Positions 12,400 to 24,950 of a DNA stretch of 64,000 nt are shown piece after piece. Below the pieces are notes generated by a model. It ran no database searches. It had not been told where the DNA came from and was given only the letters and a program-made list of their open reading frames with translations. The position numbers were made by a program, and so were the translations under genes. Every line of letters begins with the position of its first letter. Positions within the stretch are counted from its first letter, which is position 1. The DNA comes from Vigna angularis (Eukaryota > Streptophyta > Magnoliopsida > Fabales > Fabaceae): the NCBI RefSeq assembly GCF_016808095.1, contig NC_068980.1, positions 3,162,001 through 3,226,000 of the forward strand, read 5' to 3'.

Positions 12400-13387
12400 A
12401 TGGAAGCAGGTTTCTCGCATCAAACGCAAAGCAGCTGGAAAAGGGTTCGACTGGGAGTAAGGTTATCTATGCTTTCTTTAAATTTCGCTTAATCTCTAGA
12501 AGTTTTTGGCTCCAATTTACTTTTTATGCTTCATAGTCTTACAAGCCGATGCTAAATAATTGGCAAACCGCTTCAGTTTCTATAAATGATAAATTAATTG
12601 ATGTTCTGCTTAAGCTCTGTATGGTTTTAGCGTCATTAGATACATGTTGAGATTTCAGATAGATAAATTTAATTGAGTATACATGGAAAAGGGTTCGACT
12701 GGGAGTAAGGTTATCTATGCTTTCTTTAAATTTCGCTTAATCTCTAGAAGTTTTTGGCTCCAGTTTACTTTTTATGCTTCATAGTCTTACAAGCCGATGC
12801 TAAATAATTGGCAAACCGCTTCAGTTTCTATAAATGGTAAATTAATTGATGTTCTGCTTAAGCTCTGTATGGTTTTAGCGTCATTAGATACATGTTGAGA
12901 TTTCAGATAGATAAATTTAATTGAGTATGCATTAACTTTTTAGCATACGAGTGTTTTTTAGCATACGAGTGTGTTCAGCGTCCCATTTAACACCTACAAT
13001 GCACTTGGCTGCTTAATCATGAATGTGGTGTGAATTGCGCGAGAGCCATTCCGCTTATCTAAATTAATGAACAATATATTTGAAGCGTAGAGTGGAGGAA
13101 AAGTGGATATCTGTTTCCATTATTTCTTTGATATCATAAAGTTAGATTCTGCTAAAGTGTACTGATAATAGAGAATTATGCATACTTGTGTACTTAAATA
13201 GCTGTGTGGAAATGTCTTTAGTTGTTTTGTATTGTTTATTTTGATTGTTTTATTGAAATCTAGCGCCCTTCATTTCTTTAATGGAGATTGTATAATTATA
13301 TCTAAAATAACGTTGTTTTACTCCTGGCACAATTTCTCAACGAAGCATTGCCCTTCCAATCAGGTACCACCTTTGCGGGATCATTGA
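12400..13387 (+). other. Spliced upstream ORF (26 codons) in the FRS4 leader
   Basis: An ATG at 12400 opens a frame of 19 codons (MEAGFSHQTQSSWKRVRLG) to a GGGA|GTAAGG donor after 12456. Joining to the acceptor CAATCAG|GTACC at 13364 adds VPPLRDH and a TGA at 13385-13387, before the main ATG at 13490. The splice is inferred from consensus sites, not from transcript data. If it is real, the uORF could reduce translation of the main frame. Confidence 0.45.
12436..12932 (+). repeat. 248-bp tandem duplication in the FRS4 leader intron
   Basis: The segment from 12436 to 12683 is repeated directly at 12684-12932 with only about three substitutions visible. The unit contains the last 21 bp of the inferred leader exon and its donor (GGGA|GTAAGG), so there are two identical donors 248 bp apart (after 12456 and 12704). 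The near identity points to a recent event. Just downstream a 16-bp motif (TTTTTAGCATACGAGTG) is also doubled near 12938-12972. Confidence 0.9.
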
Positions 13388-13489
13388 GACAAACCTTTGC
13401 ATCTTTTATCTGTGTGATATTTTTGGACATGTGAAACAACATTTTCGGAAGTGAACTGGGGCTGAACTCTGAATATCGCTGCAATAGTT

Positions 13490-16400
13490 ATGGATTCTTC
13501 TATAGTTGTGGGTAGCTCAATTTCCGAGCCTCATCATGAGATGGAATTTGAATCTCATGAAGCTGCATATGCATTTTACAAAGAATATGCTAAGTCTGCA
13601 GGGTTTGGCACTGCTAAGCTGAGCAGCCGGCGATCTAGGGCATCCAAAGAATTTATTGATGCCAAATTTTCATGTATAAGATATGGTAATAAGCAGCAAT
13701 CTGATGATGCAATTAATCCACGCCCTTCTCCAAAAATTGGTTGTAAAGCTAGTATGCATGTAAAGAGAAGGCAAGACGGTAAATGGTATGTCTACAGCTT
13801 CGTGAAGGAGCATAATCATGAACTTTTACCAGCTCAAGCTCATTTTTTTCGGAGTCACAGGAGTTCTGATCCACTAGGTAATGATGTTCGAGTGCGTAGG
13901 CGAAAAACCTCAAATGCAGTTTCTAAATTATTTAGTGCATATCAGAATGTTGATTGCTTAGAGAACTTTGTGAAACATCAACATGATAAAGGACGGAGTT
14001 TGATTCTGGAAGCAGGACATGCTCAATTACTTCTTGAGCTCTTTATGCACATGCAAGAAGAGAACCCAAAATTCTTCTATGCAGTTGATTTGAATGAAGA
14101 ACATCGACTAAGAAATGTGTTCTGGGTTGATGCTAAAGGCTTGGAAGATTTTACATACTTTTCTGATGTTGTCTCTTTTGACACAACATATTTTACTAGC
14201 AAATATAAAATACCATTGGTACTTTTCCTTGGAGTAAACCATCACATTCAACCAACATTGCTTGGTTGTGCATTGATTGCTGATGAGACAATATTTACCT
14301 ATGCTTGGTTACTGCAAACATGGCTGATAGCAATGGGGGAGCGAGCACCACAAGTGCTTCTGACTGACCAAAATGACGCTATTAAAGCAGCTGTTGCCAC
14401 TTTTCTTCCAGGAACACGCCATTGTTTTTGTTTGTGGCATATTTTGGAAAAGATACCAAAGCAACTACAAATTTTAGGCGCATGGCATGATAGCTTTATG
14501 GAAAAATTTAACAAATGTATATACAAATCATGGAATGAGGAGCAATTTGAAAAGAGATGGTGGAAGTTGGTTGACAGCTTTAGCCTTGGAGATGTTGAGT
14601 GGGTTCGATCCTTATATGATGACCGCACATATTGGGTGCCAACATTTATGAAAGATATTTCCTTTGCTGGCTTGTCTACTAGTTCTCGTTCTGAATGTTT
14701 AAATTCATTGGTTGACAAGTATATCCATGTTGATTCTTCTTTGAGAGAATTTATAGAACAATATAGAGTGATTCTTGAAGATAGGCATGAAGAGGAAGCC
14801 AAAGCAAATTTTGATGCCTGGCATGAAACACCTGACCTGAAGTCTCCTTCCCCTTTTGAAAAACAAATGCTGTTGGTCTACACACATGAAATTTTTAGAA
14901 AGTTCCAGGTTGAGGTGTTGGGTGCAGCTGCTTGCCATCTTAAGAAAGAAAGTGACGGCGTGACTACTGCTTATACTGTGAAAGATTTTGAAAATAATCA
15001 AAACTATTTGGTAGAATGGAACACGTCCAGCTCAGATATATGCTGTTCATGTCGTTTGTTTGAATATAAAGGTTATCTCTGCAGACATGCTATTGTTGTT
15101 CTACAAATGTCTGGTGTTTTCAGCATTCCACCAAAGTATATATTGAAAAGATGGACAAATGCTGCTATGAGCAGGCATCCTATTGGTGAAAAGTTGGAAG
15201 AGGTTCAATCAAAGGTGCGGCGATTCAATGATTTGTGTAGGCGGGCCATTATATTAGGCGAAGAAGGTTCTTTATCACAGGAAAGTTACTACATGGCCTT
15301 AGGTGCCATCAGTGAGGCACTAAAACAATGTGTAAATTTTAGCAACCCTGTTGAGAATGGTATGAGACCTGATTCCTCAGGTACCCATGTTTGTAATGTT
15401 GAAGAAGAATATCAATCTATTATTACATCTAACAATAAGGCCCCTGGTCCGAAACTGAATATGGGAAAGAAAGCTGTGAGAACTGGTGTACCTTGTAGGA
15501 ATCAAGGAAGTATTGAAAACAGTGGAGGCGATAAAGGAAAGGTCAGATTATCTGTTCTTTAATGATTGACCTCCTAGTACTTTTTATTAAATGTAACCAA
15601 GTTTGTTCCCTTTTATGCTATAGGTATCTCTCGTTGAAGCAGGTAGTGGGAAAGATGGTTTTCAACATATGGTATGCTATTCCGTGACTCTTATGATTGC
15701 CATCGTTATATTTTCTTGTATTTTTAATGAATGTATTTTGCCAATTCATGAAATTCCATGAAAAACTTGTTTTTTGGGACAGAGCTCTTTTACAACATTT
15801 TATTTTGGTATATGTATAGAACAGAATATGATATCCTCAAGCATTGAAAAATTTAAAATAAATTAAATAAAATGAAAACTAAAGAAAAAAGGATGCTAGG
15901 AGCGCAGTGGAGCCGCGGAGACCCTTTTGCATATTTAATAAAACAGCAACATCCCCTAAAAACACACCATTAGCCACGCCCTGGGAAGAACATAAGTTAA
16001 AAAAAAAATCTATCCAAAATCGAAAACATAGGGGCAAGGGAGGAATGTGTGCTGTTTTGTTGCAACCAGTGTGCTGTTTTCAAGCTAGATTTATCCGTCA
16101 CTGTCTCTCTGAGAGAGAATCTTTGAAGCCTTGGTCTGTTTTGTCCTGTTTTGATGATTTTGACTGTTTAAGATATTTTAACTTTTCAATAGACCGTTGA
16201 TGGAGAATAAGGCTGTCCTACAGGCTGTTTTCACCGAATATTTTATCATGCTAGTTTGTTATGTGATTTGGGGACTATCTGACTGTCCGTCTTTACCTGT
16301 GGGATAATTCAGGCTGATCTGATAATCAATGACAAATGCATGTTGAGACTTTGTGTTCAGAAGGGGAAAGTAAATGAGAGCAGGCCGAGTTTAGATTTTT

Positions 16401-16760
16401 TATTGGATGATAAATTATGCAGATTTTAACCTTTGCATATCATGTACAGAAAGAACTGATCGATATATGTTATCTTGCATCTGCGTATTCATTTATGTTG
16501 TGTCAATGCCTACCAACATTCAATGTCTGTATTCTTAATGAAACAATTTCATAAATGTCATTCAAATATTACTGATTGAACGGGGTCTAACATGGTCTAA
16601 AGATTTTAATTTCTTTATTTGCATGTTACAGGAGCTTACTGATCCGAGATCACAGGGTGTCATGCCAATGCAGTTTCACAACGTGGTACCTTCTCTGTTC
16701 CATAATGTTTCGGCCCCATTTCACACTACACCTTCACCTCATATGCACGATAATCGTTAG
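13490..16760 (+). CDS. FRS4: FAR1-related transcription factor, FRS4-like (domesticated Mutator transposase)
   Basis: Coding exons are 13490-15541, 15624-15671 and 16632-16760, all joined in phase 0, giving 742 residues. The start is the first Met of the long frame, and leader exons lie upstream. An N-terminal FAR1 zinc-binding DNA-binding domain spans about 18-115 (EFESHEAAYAFYKEYAKS to KEHNHEL). The MULE transposase core spans about 225-325, with Asp231 in SFDTTY and Asp293 in LTDQNDAI. A SWIM zinc finger lies near 517-540 (CSCRLFEYKGYLCRHAI). The short C-terminal exons encode PMQFHNVVPS and end HMHDNR, matching my recollection of FRS4 proteins. Family knowledge: FHY3/FAR1 relatives derive from Mutator-like transposases and act as nuclear transcription factors in phytochrome-A and other light-linked responses. 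The core is retained as a structural domain, and loss of transposition is inferred from the family. The 0.96-kb last intron holds an unrelated open frame (15907-16200) that is not called. Confidence 0.93.
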
Positions 16761-19110
16761 CGTGATGATAATTTGCTTTTAAATGGATCTGGAAACCGTG
16801 CACAGGGCTGTACATAAGAACTGGCACTATTCAAAGGCACTATACTTCTCACTTTATGCTATGTGTTGCAGAGAGGCCAGGTGGCAGTTGAATGTAAGAG
16901 AGTTAGTGCTAACTTGAGTATCCTTATATTCTAAATAAAGGTAGGCTCAACATCAATGGTCAATCTAGTTGGTTTTTCTTTCTTTTCTTTTTTCTTTTTG
17001 GTTGTTAGGTTGAACTTTGACGCAATGGAGTTAACTCAAGATTATCTTAAAAGTTAAAATCCAGTAAACAAATGCACTTCCTCCACTATTGTTGAATCAT
17101 TTCTGATGAAAAGAGTAATATATCAAATTAATCTTTAGAATTACAAACACTGATCGATTTAATTATTGAATTTGTGAAAATATTATTCAACTATTAAAAT
17201 TATAAATGTTGACCGTTTTAGTCTTCATTTTTTTATTTAAAAAATAAAAACAATAATTTGACAATCTTACAAATTAAGATAACTGTAAATTTAATACTTA
17301 GGAAGTTAAGTGATGCCGTTGTAAAATTAAAACTACATAGATCAAACTCGTAGTCGTAGTGTTCCGAAGCTACAGAAAAACTCTATTTCATGGATGCATT
17401 GTGGTTGAAATTCATGTAAATGCTTTTATGATAAATACTATAAAGATGATATAATGAATGAATAGAAAGATTGAGATTATAAGGAAATGGAAGTTGGGTG
17501 GAAGAGAGAAGGTAGATGTACGTCAAATATCTTACCGTTTCCCAGGAATCTATGTATGACCAATCATCTGAATGAAGATCATTTTCCACATGGAGACACA
17601 TGCAGCCTGTTGACAATCATCTTACCGTAAGAAATGGCAGGATCATGGGTTATAAATCGTTTATTCAAACTAAATTCAAATTAGGCAAGAACTTCGTGCA
17701 TCTTTTGTATTATATTTATTTATTTATATCAAATTTAATTGAGGGAAGAGTTTGTGTGCCACCTGACTGTCAGGTTTTGTGCGAAATCTTAGTAGAAACA
17801 AACAAGATAAAGAAAACTTGTTTATTTGACAATGTTTCTTTATTTTTTTATGCTTTTGTTCCTGATTCCTATAACTTGGCACAAAATCTTGCGGATAATG
17901 TTTTCTGGACATTACTGGCTGGTCGGATTCTTCCTTCTCAATGCAAAGCCAGTGAGCTAAAATAATTGAGAAACTCGCACATGGACAAACTATATTTTAA
18001 AAGAGTTATTGCATTCACTTTTGGATTTCTTGATTTGACAGATAAAAATATACAATTTCCGTTCTCCAAATCTGATACACATGAAAAACAAAGTATGTGT
18101 ATAGAAAACAGAACAGCAGTACAAATTATATTGCAATTATTATTTGGTGTGAAGAGATCGTTTAACAAAGGAAAAAAAATTATATGATGGGGCTGTCCTT
18201 ATCGACAAGCGGTAAGGACCCATATGCAAGTGGGTCATTTTCAGTGTGTGACCACAAAGCTTACTGGATTAATTAGCTAGCATGATACACCTTTTAATCA
18301 GGTTCATGTACACAGATTCTGATACCGACAACAATAGTTATTTTTGCGGCATATTAGGTTAAACCAAGTGCATTCATCGTGGAAGTAAACCTCCTTCCCC
18401 TAAGTCCAAAATAAGTAGGGAGACAAAGATTTAGGTACCTGTGGGGGCACATTGCAATGTACTAATAGTATCAGTAACACTCCTCCATTGGTGGAACATG
18501 ACAGCATCCTAAGTCTATTTACCTAGGAGAAAAACCCTCCCAAGTTCATGAACCTCTCCTTTTACAAGTTAAATTTCCTGTTGATTTGACAAACTAAATG
18601 AAATAATTTCTAGTAATGTAATATAAAATTTGAGAGTTTATAATGTTTTGGCCGCATTAATCACATATATAAATCCAATTCTATTAAAATCCAAGCTTCA
18701 CATGAACATTCTTCCATTTGACAGCTCTCAGAACTTGAAACGAACATTACATTTATAGATGTGCACTCTAATTAAAGGACTTCACTTAAATGAACTTTCC
18801 GTAACAGAAAAAAAAAACATATACAACACCATAAAAAATACTACAAAGATAAATATAAAACAATGGAAAAACGTCATTGTCGCCTGTGATGCTGAGAAAA
18901 AGAAAAGCACGGTAATAATTAGTACTTATAATTTGACAATAAATGAGAAGACAAGGAGTTTGAATTTAGGAGGTCCCAATAGAAGTGTAAAAGATAGGAG
19001 TATATAGAATAGAATAGAAGCCTGAAAGTGTGATAATTTAGTTCCTTGACCTTTCTCGTCTCCACCATGTGCATAATCTCCATCTGTCACACCATTTCCT
19101 TCTACCCACA
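16761..19110. other. Intergenic region after the FRS4-like gene
   Basis: The first 200 bp are probably 3' UTR (an AATAAA-like signal falls near 16932). A plus frame of 121 codons (17600-17965) has no family signature. A stretch around 18180-18560 is less AT-rich than its surroundings and has no recognisable origin. A minus-strand segment at 17536-17606 has splice-like borders but no partner exons. No tRNA or transposon was recognised. Confidence 0.35.
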
Positions 19111-19134
19111 AGCTTATCCCATCCCTCCCATGTT

Positions 19135-19140
19135 CACGTG
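19135..19140 (+). promoter_or_regulatory. G-box (CACGTG) upstream of the DRT100-like gene
   Basis: A perfect CACGTG lies about 300 bp before the ATG at 19441. It is a candidate bZIP/bHLH site. Function is inferred from position. Confidence 0.4.
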
Positions 19141-19263
19141 TTCCTCTTAATATTTCTTCAAATTATTTAGAAAGAGAGAGAAGAACTTTTATCCAGATCA
19201 CTTCACCAGTTACAAACTCTGTAAGGGGCAAATTCGTCATTCGAACAAAACTTGAATCGACAA

Positions 19264-19271
19264 TATAAATA
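19264..19271 (+). promoter_or_regulatory. Candidate TATA box (TATAAATA) of the DRT100-like gene
   Basis: TATAAATA is 177 bp upstream of the start codon, which allows a leader of about 140 nt. It sits inside an imperfect palindrome, GACAATATAAATATGATTGTC. Confidence 0.5.
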
Positions 19272-19440
19272 TGATTGTCAGAATCCAAAACTCCCATGCA
19301 AGTAGCCACACAAACACACCTTCTCACCGTTTTATTAACTTCACTCACAGATAGTACATTGTTTTCACGACATCACACCATATAGTAGGCTGCAAACACC
19401 GGAAGTAAGTATTACGTAACCAACTTCCACCGCAATCAAA

Positions 19441-20541
19441 ATGGGTGGGGCTAGGTTTATGACGGGGATGCTGCTGTTATTCATGGCACTCAGCTCCGGC
19501 GTGCGCTCGTGTCCGCCATCCGACAGGGCTGCGCTGCTGGCCTTCAGGGCGGCGCTCCACGAACCCTACCTCGGAATCTTCAACTCGTGGACTGGCGCCG
19601 ACTGCTGCCACAACTGGTACGGCGTGAGCTGCGACCAGGAGACCCACCGCGTCGCCGACATCACCCTCCGCGGCGAGTCGGAGGAGCCGATCTTCGAGCG
19701 AGCTCACCGGACTGGCTACATGACCGGATACATCTCGCCGGCGATCTGCAAGCTCCCGCGTCTCTCCAGCATCATCATCGCAGACTGGAAGGGAATCTCC
19801 GGCGAGATCCCCCGCTGCATCACAACCCTACCGTTCCTCCGCATCGTCGACTTCATCGGAAACCGCATATCCGGCAGCATCCCCGCAGACATCGGCAGGC
19901 TCCAGCGCCTCACGGTGCTTAACTTCGCCGACAACCAAATCTCCGGCACGATCCCCGCGTCGCTCGCGAACCTCACGAGTCTCATGCACTTGGATCTTCG
20001 TAACAACCTCCTCTCCGGGCCCATTCCCAGGAACTTCGGTTCTCTTCGAATGCTGAGCAGGGCCTTGCTCAGTGGAAACCGCCTTAGTGGGCCCATCCCG
20101 GGCTCGGTTTCACTCATTTACCGTCTGGCAGATCTGGATCTGTCTCGGAACCAACTTTCTGGGCTGATTCCACAGGTACTGGGTAAAATGGCGGTGCTAT
20201 CGACGCTGAATTTGGACTTCAATAAACTTTCTGGGCCCATTCCCTTGAGCCTGTTTAGTTCCGGGATCAGTGACCTAAACTTGAGCCGAAACGCTTTGCA
20301 AGGTAACATACCCGACGCGTTTGGGCCAAGGTCTTATTTCACTGCTCTCGATCTGTCCTACAATAATCTTAAAGGGGCCATACCCAAATCCATTTCCTCT
20401 GCTTCGTACATTGGACATTTGGATTTGAGTCATAACCATCTCTGTGGCAAGATTCCCCTTGGATCTCCCTTCGATCATCTCGAAGCGTCGTCGTTTGTCT
20501 ACAACGATTGCCTCTGCGGGAAGCCACTCAAACCTTGCTAA
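19441..20541 (+). CDS. DRT100: Secreted leucine-rich-repeat protein, DRT100-like
   Basis: This is an intronless 366-residue gene, clearly GC-richer than its flanks. A signal peptide (about 1-23, hydrophobic MLLLFMALSS) precedes Cys24. An LRR N-terminal cap follows (SDRAALLAFRAAL) with the paired-cysteine motif ADCCHNWYGVSC. About ten plant-type LRRs run from near residue 95 to 340, with repeated motifs such as LDLSRNQLSGLIP and LDLSYNNLKGAIP. A C-terminal cap ends DCLCGKPLKPC. There is no transmembrane segment or kinase, so it should be an extracellular LRR protein. Arabidopsis DRT100 was named for complementing DNA-repair-deficient bacteria, but its real role is uncertain and more likely in the apoplast or cell wall. 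FLOR1 and polygalacturonase-inhibitor-type proteins share this architecture. The motif ADWKGISGEIP and the overall length favour DRT100. Long frames on the opposite strand are shadows. Confidence 0.9.
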   Translation: MGGARFMTGMLLLFMALSSGVRSCPPSDRAALLAFRAALHEPYLGIFNSWTGADCCHNWYGVSCDQETHRVADITLRGESEEPIFERAHRTGYMTGYISPAICKLPRLSSIIIADWKGISGEIPRCITTLPFLRIVDFIGNRISGSIPADIGRLQRLTVLNFADNQISGTIPASLANLTSLMHLDLRNNLLSGPIPRNFGSLRMLSRALLSGNRLSGPIPGSVSLIYRLADLDLSRNQLSGLIPQVLGKMAVLSTLNLDFNKLSGPIPLSLFSSGISDLNLSRNALQGNIPDAFGPRSYFTALDLSYNNLKGAIPKSISSASYIGHLDLSHNHLCGKIPLGSPFDHLEASSFVYNDCLCGKPLKPC

Positions 20542-23500
20542 TCTTCCTCCAACAATATTGTACAATTAATTAATTAATTAATCAATCAATAACTACTGTT
20601 TTTATTACTTATTACAAACTCACTCTCCCAAACTATATATCTGTAATTTGCAATAGGAAATTAGATTTGTGTGTACGTGCATTACTTAACTCAGAATGAT
20701 CGTGTATTTGTTCTGTTTTTGAGTAATATATTTATGTTTGGCGCTACGCTAAATAAAATGCGAGTTTTCTTCCCTCCGCGCACGTCCTTATTGCATGAAT
20801 TTTGTATCAACTTGTGATGATATAATAAACAATGTTTTACGTCGTTCGTTCTATTCTTCGCTTTCGTTGCAATCATTTCTTCATTGTTGTTATCATTGGA
20901 TTGGGTTGATTTGATTTGATGAAAAGGTAATATGGAAGGGACTAACAGCGAAAGATCCTCTTTCATGCTAACAAATTTAAAAGATTCAACAAAATTATGT
21001 TCTATTCAATAAAAATATAATTAATATAATTAAAAATATTATATAATTTGAGTGCATTTCGTTTGAAACAAACAATCAAGACACTTTCTTTTCTTTCCTA
21101 ATGAACAATACATTATTATATACACATAGAGACTTAATCTTTACTTGTCCGAAATGATATTTCAACATTCAAGTCAACCATATATTATATATGTTGTGAT
21201 TTTTAAACTTAATTTAAACTCACAAAATCAGCTTTTAAGATGAGGTTTACACCTCACTTATATATATATTATAATTTGACCTTATTTCTAATTGATGTGG
21301 ACTTCCAACACATTATATAACACATTATATATATGCATAATATATACAATAATTAATAAATAATAAATAATGTGTATCTTATAAATAATATCTTATTTAT
21401 AGTATTTTAATGAATTAAGATTAATATATTTTGTATTAAATGATTTATTTACCTTTTATGTTACGATAGCTTTTAATACAAAATTTATGACCATCTTTTA
21501 TGGGGGAGATCCCACCGATGAAAAGCTATGTCGGATACATGCATTGAAACGCAACGTGGCTTTGAGGTTGCAATGGAGAAATTGGCTTCAATCATTTGCT
21601 TGTTGCCTTATTAGTTAACACCCTTACAGCTTCAATCATTGAATATTTTTTTTTAAATTATATTTCACTGTTACTACTCTTTATGTTGATACTCCTTAAA
21701 ACTTCACAGCTCCCCATTTTCTTACGAACAAATACAATTAAAAATAATTAATTTTATTTTAAATTTTAAACGTAAGATAAAAATTATACAGAATTGTTCT
21801 TGAAACATTATTTTTGTGTTTAAATCTCCACCGGCAGGACATGTAATATAAATTATAAAAAAAAGGAGTATTATTGTATGAATTGATATATAAACAACAT
21901 TTTCCATAAAAAGAAAATCTCAGATACAACTGTTAAAAAAAAAGGAAAAAAAAACAAAAGGAAAGTGAAAGTAATATTGGTATACCATATCTTTCTTTTT
22001 TATGAAAATTAGTACTGCTAGATATCTTGAAACATTGATTGTGAAGACTAGAATTTAATGTGAGAGTGAGTTTTATTAATCTGGAAGTATTAATTAAGAA
22101 GAATAGTTTGGTGAAGATTTGATTAGTACAAGGTTAGTAGTTGTTGGGAAGAATAATTGTTGAAAGTTTTGTTAATCTAAGGTTATTTATGAACTGAAAA
22201 GAATATAAAATTGGTGAGGAAGGGATCTGAAATGCAATTAAGAAATCATTAATGTTGGACTGAATGTAGGGACCAAACGAATGGCTGAGAGTGAGAGACG
22301 TAAAACACCACACGTAGGGATAATAGCTGGATGCAGCATTCAATTTCAAGGAGCTGAATCTGACACTGAAAGCTGCTGGGGAATAACTTATATTTTGTAT
22401 ATTTAGGATTATAAAAAGTAAAATAAATATCAAATAATTACTTTGTGATTCATTTTGTGAAGGCGATATAATGATACTCCATAAAACTACACATAAATTT
22501 ATAAAAAAATATATATTACTATAATTTTGATTCATAAATGCGTAACTAATAGATATAATTAACTTAGAACATCAATTAAACAAATGTGTTAACTTAATTA
22601 GAATCTTTTTTAATATTAATAGAAATAAAATAGTGAACATGTTAGCATAAGAGTATAATCTAACATTCTAATCTTTTGCAAAAAATCCAAAGTGTATTTG
22701 TGTTTGAAGGATTTCTGGCTACCTCTAATTTTTAGTAGTAAAGAGATCAGCTTCATATAGATTTTTCTTTTTATAAATTACCATGAAAGAAAAACATTGT
22801 TGATTTTCACTTATCTTAAGATCCAATTATTTGATGAAGCTAAACAAGAAGAAAAGAGTGGTAAGCTTAATCACAATAACATTAAAAGTGATCAATCGTG
22901 TTGTTCATAACCTTATTACTGTTACTATTTTCATTTAGTTTCTAATGTGCAACAAACACGTCACCATAAATTATTTTGAGTAAATATACTTATATGGGGT
23001 TTTAGAAAACAAAATAAAATAAAAGAAATTTGTAAGTTAAAATTATTTTTATATAAATGATAATATTGTTTTTAAAACACTAAGACAAGACTTTTTACAT
23101 ATTAACGGATATATTTGACTAATTTTAGTTTATTAATAAAATTATTTTATTTTAACTTTTAAAACAGTAAGTTTATTTAACTAAATTTGATAAATAATAT
23201 GCTATAGCTCATTTTATTATTTACTTTGAAATTAATAATAAGTTGAAAAGAGAGAGTAGTGGTATCACTTCTTAAACTTCTTTCCATGTTAAAATGGTGA
23301 GACATGAAAAGGAAATAACTTTAAATAATAAGTTTTTAAAAATCACTTCACATGTCTTTAAGTTTAGGGTAGTGGTTAAAAACCCAAAATTTCTTTTTTC
23401 TATTTTAGGATGATCCCAATTTTCAATGCAGCTCCAATATGATATTTAACAAAATATTATTAATTTTAATTGTTTCTTTTAAATTAAATATTCCAAATTT

Positions 23501-24950
23501 TACATTATTGTACTGATTCCTTAACTCTTTTAATTCATTAAACATTTTCTTAGAACAGTTTATATCAGAATTCCCAAACACCGAGGTATCTTAATTCTAA
23601 TAATGTAAATAAAAAATAGCAGAAGAAAAATTTTCAAAACCTAATTTGAAATCTCAGGTCCTGAAATTTAGACAGGCTTTTTTTTTTCTGAAGCACAATA
23701 CCTTAATTTGATCGAACCTAAATCGTACTGGAGAAAATAATAATGTAATTATGTTCATAAAGGCTTGAATTCGAAAATTTTGAACATAAAATTAATGATC
23801 CACGTTTCTCAGTGACAGCCTTTTTGTTTTTTATTGGACTTGTAAGTACAATTCCTTCGGGTCAAGACTATTTTGTACTCTCTGAAACTTGTTTTTGTTT
23901 CATATTACGCCACTTGCTGCAACCTGAACCATGTCATATATAGAAGTCAAAATTATACAAAAAAACCCAATTCAATTCAGATGACTCGTGAAAGCGTTAA
24001 AAACTATTGGGTTAGGCTCTACAAAAGTGAAAATTCTGAGGGTACAAATTCAACAGTAACTAATTGCTGATGTTTATTGACATTCTATAAAAAAATACTA
24101 CATTTATAAGATATAAAATGTTGATATTTTATACGAGTATTTGAAAATATTAGTGTACTATATGACCATTCGATTAACTTAACTAAACGATTGATCATGG
24201 GATAAACACAATTGTGAGTCATCTTCGTGACTGTCTAATTATAATTAAAAAATTGGACTGTAAACTTGTAAAAAATATTAATTTTAATATTGATCAATTT
24301 AAGACAAAATATAATTACTATCAATTGGGTCATGTGACTAATAAAAAATCATTCCCAAATTTATAAATAATAGTTTGAGTTTAAAAGATTAGTGATTGTA
24401 TTTAATATACATTAATTATTTATCTACTGAATTTTTATTCACTTTGACATAAAGTGTAGAAAGTGAGAACAGGTATTCAAACAACTAAATAACTTATAAG
24501 ATACTGGACCGTTGACTTTGACCTCACACCCGAAACCACTAGTTAAATATTTAGTAAATGTAAATTTTGTTAAAAGTTATGGTAGAATTATAGAACTAAA
24601 AATCACTGTCGATGACATGTGGCAACAACACCTAGTGATACTTATCAAAACAACCTTTGACAGATTGCAGAATTGCAAAATATGCACACTTTTCAAAAGA
24701 ACGTATATATGCTATGTAAATTAACAAATACCAGTGACTACATTAAAAACACTTTGATTATTCTATTTATTTATCGAGACTACTATATTTTACAAATGTC
24801 TTATTCTGATGTTGTTAAATAATAATAACCTTATACCATTCTCCCATTTTATGAGTGCCATAACCATATATGTCCATAACTATTCGGTAAACTTAACAGA
24901 TGAAAATTACACTGCCTTATTTCAACTCCTATATGGCCTAAAACCTTACG
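20542..24950. other. Intergenic AT-rich DNA
   Basis: This stretch contains the 3' flanks of the convergent DRT100-like (plus) and GH127 (minus) genes. A repeat fragment is noted at 21190-21320. Open frames at 22134-22535 (minus), 23873-24070 (plus) and 24512-24724 (plus) are AT-rich and lack domains. Nothing else was recognised. Confidence 0.4.
21190..21320. repeat. Fragment of a common legume dispersed repeat (tentative)
   Basis: The run of motifs ACTCACAAAATCAGCTTTTAAG, GATGAGGTTTACACCTCACTT and GATGTGGACTTCCAACACATT matches, from memory, a repeat seen very often in legume genomes. It is probably part of a small LTR-type or MITE element. Ends and target duplication were not resolved. Confidence 0.35.

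Noticed and set aside
12441..12452. GGTTCGACTGGG as a possible tRNA T-loop
   Set aside because: There is no acceptor stem, D-loop or A-box at the right distance, and the string is exon sequence of the FRS4 leader.
14299..15001. Antisense frames within the FRS4-like coding exon
   Set aside because: They are opposite-strand shadows of a strongly supported coding sequence.
15907..16200. 97-codon frame in the last FRS4 intron
   Set aside because: It has no family signature, and the flanking exons splice correctly without it. An alternative exon cannot be excluded but is unsupported.
19477..20565. Overlapping frames over the DRT100-like gene
   Set aside because: They arise from the GC-rich, repeat-structured LRR sequence. 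None has a coherent domain.
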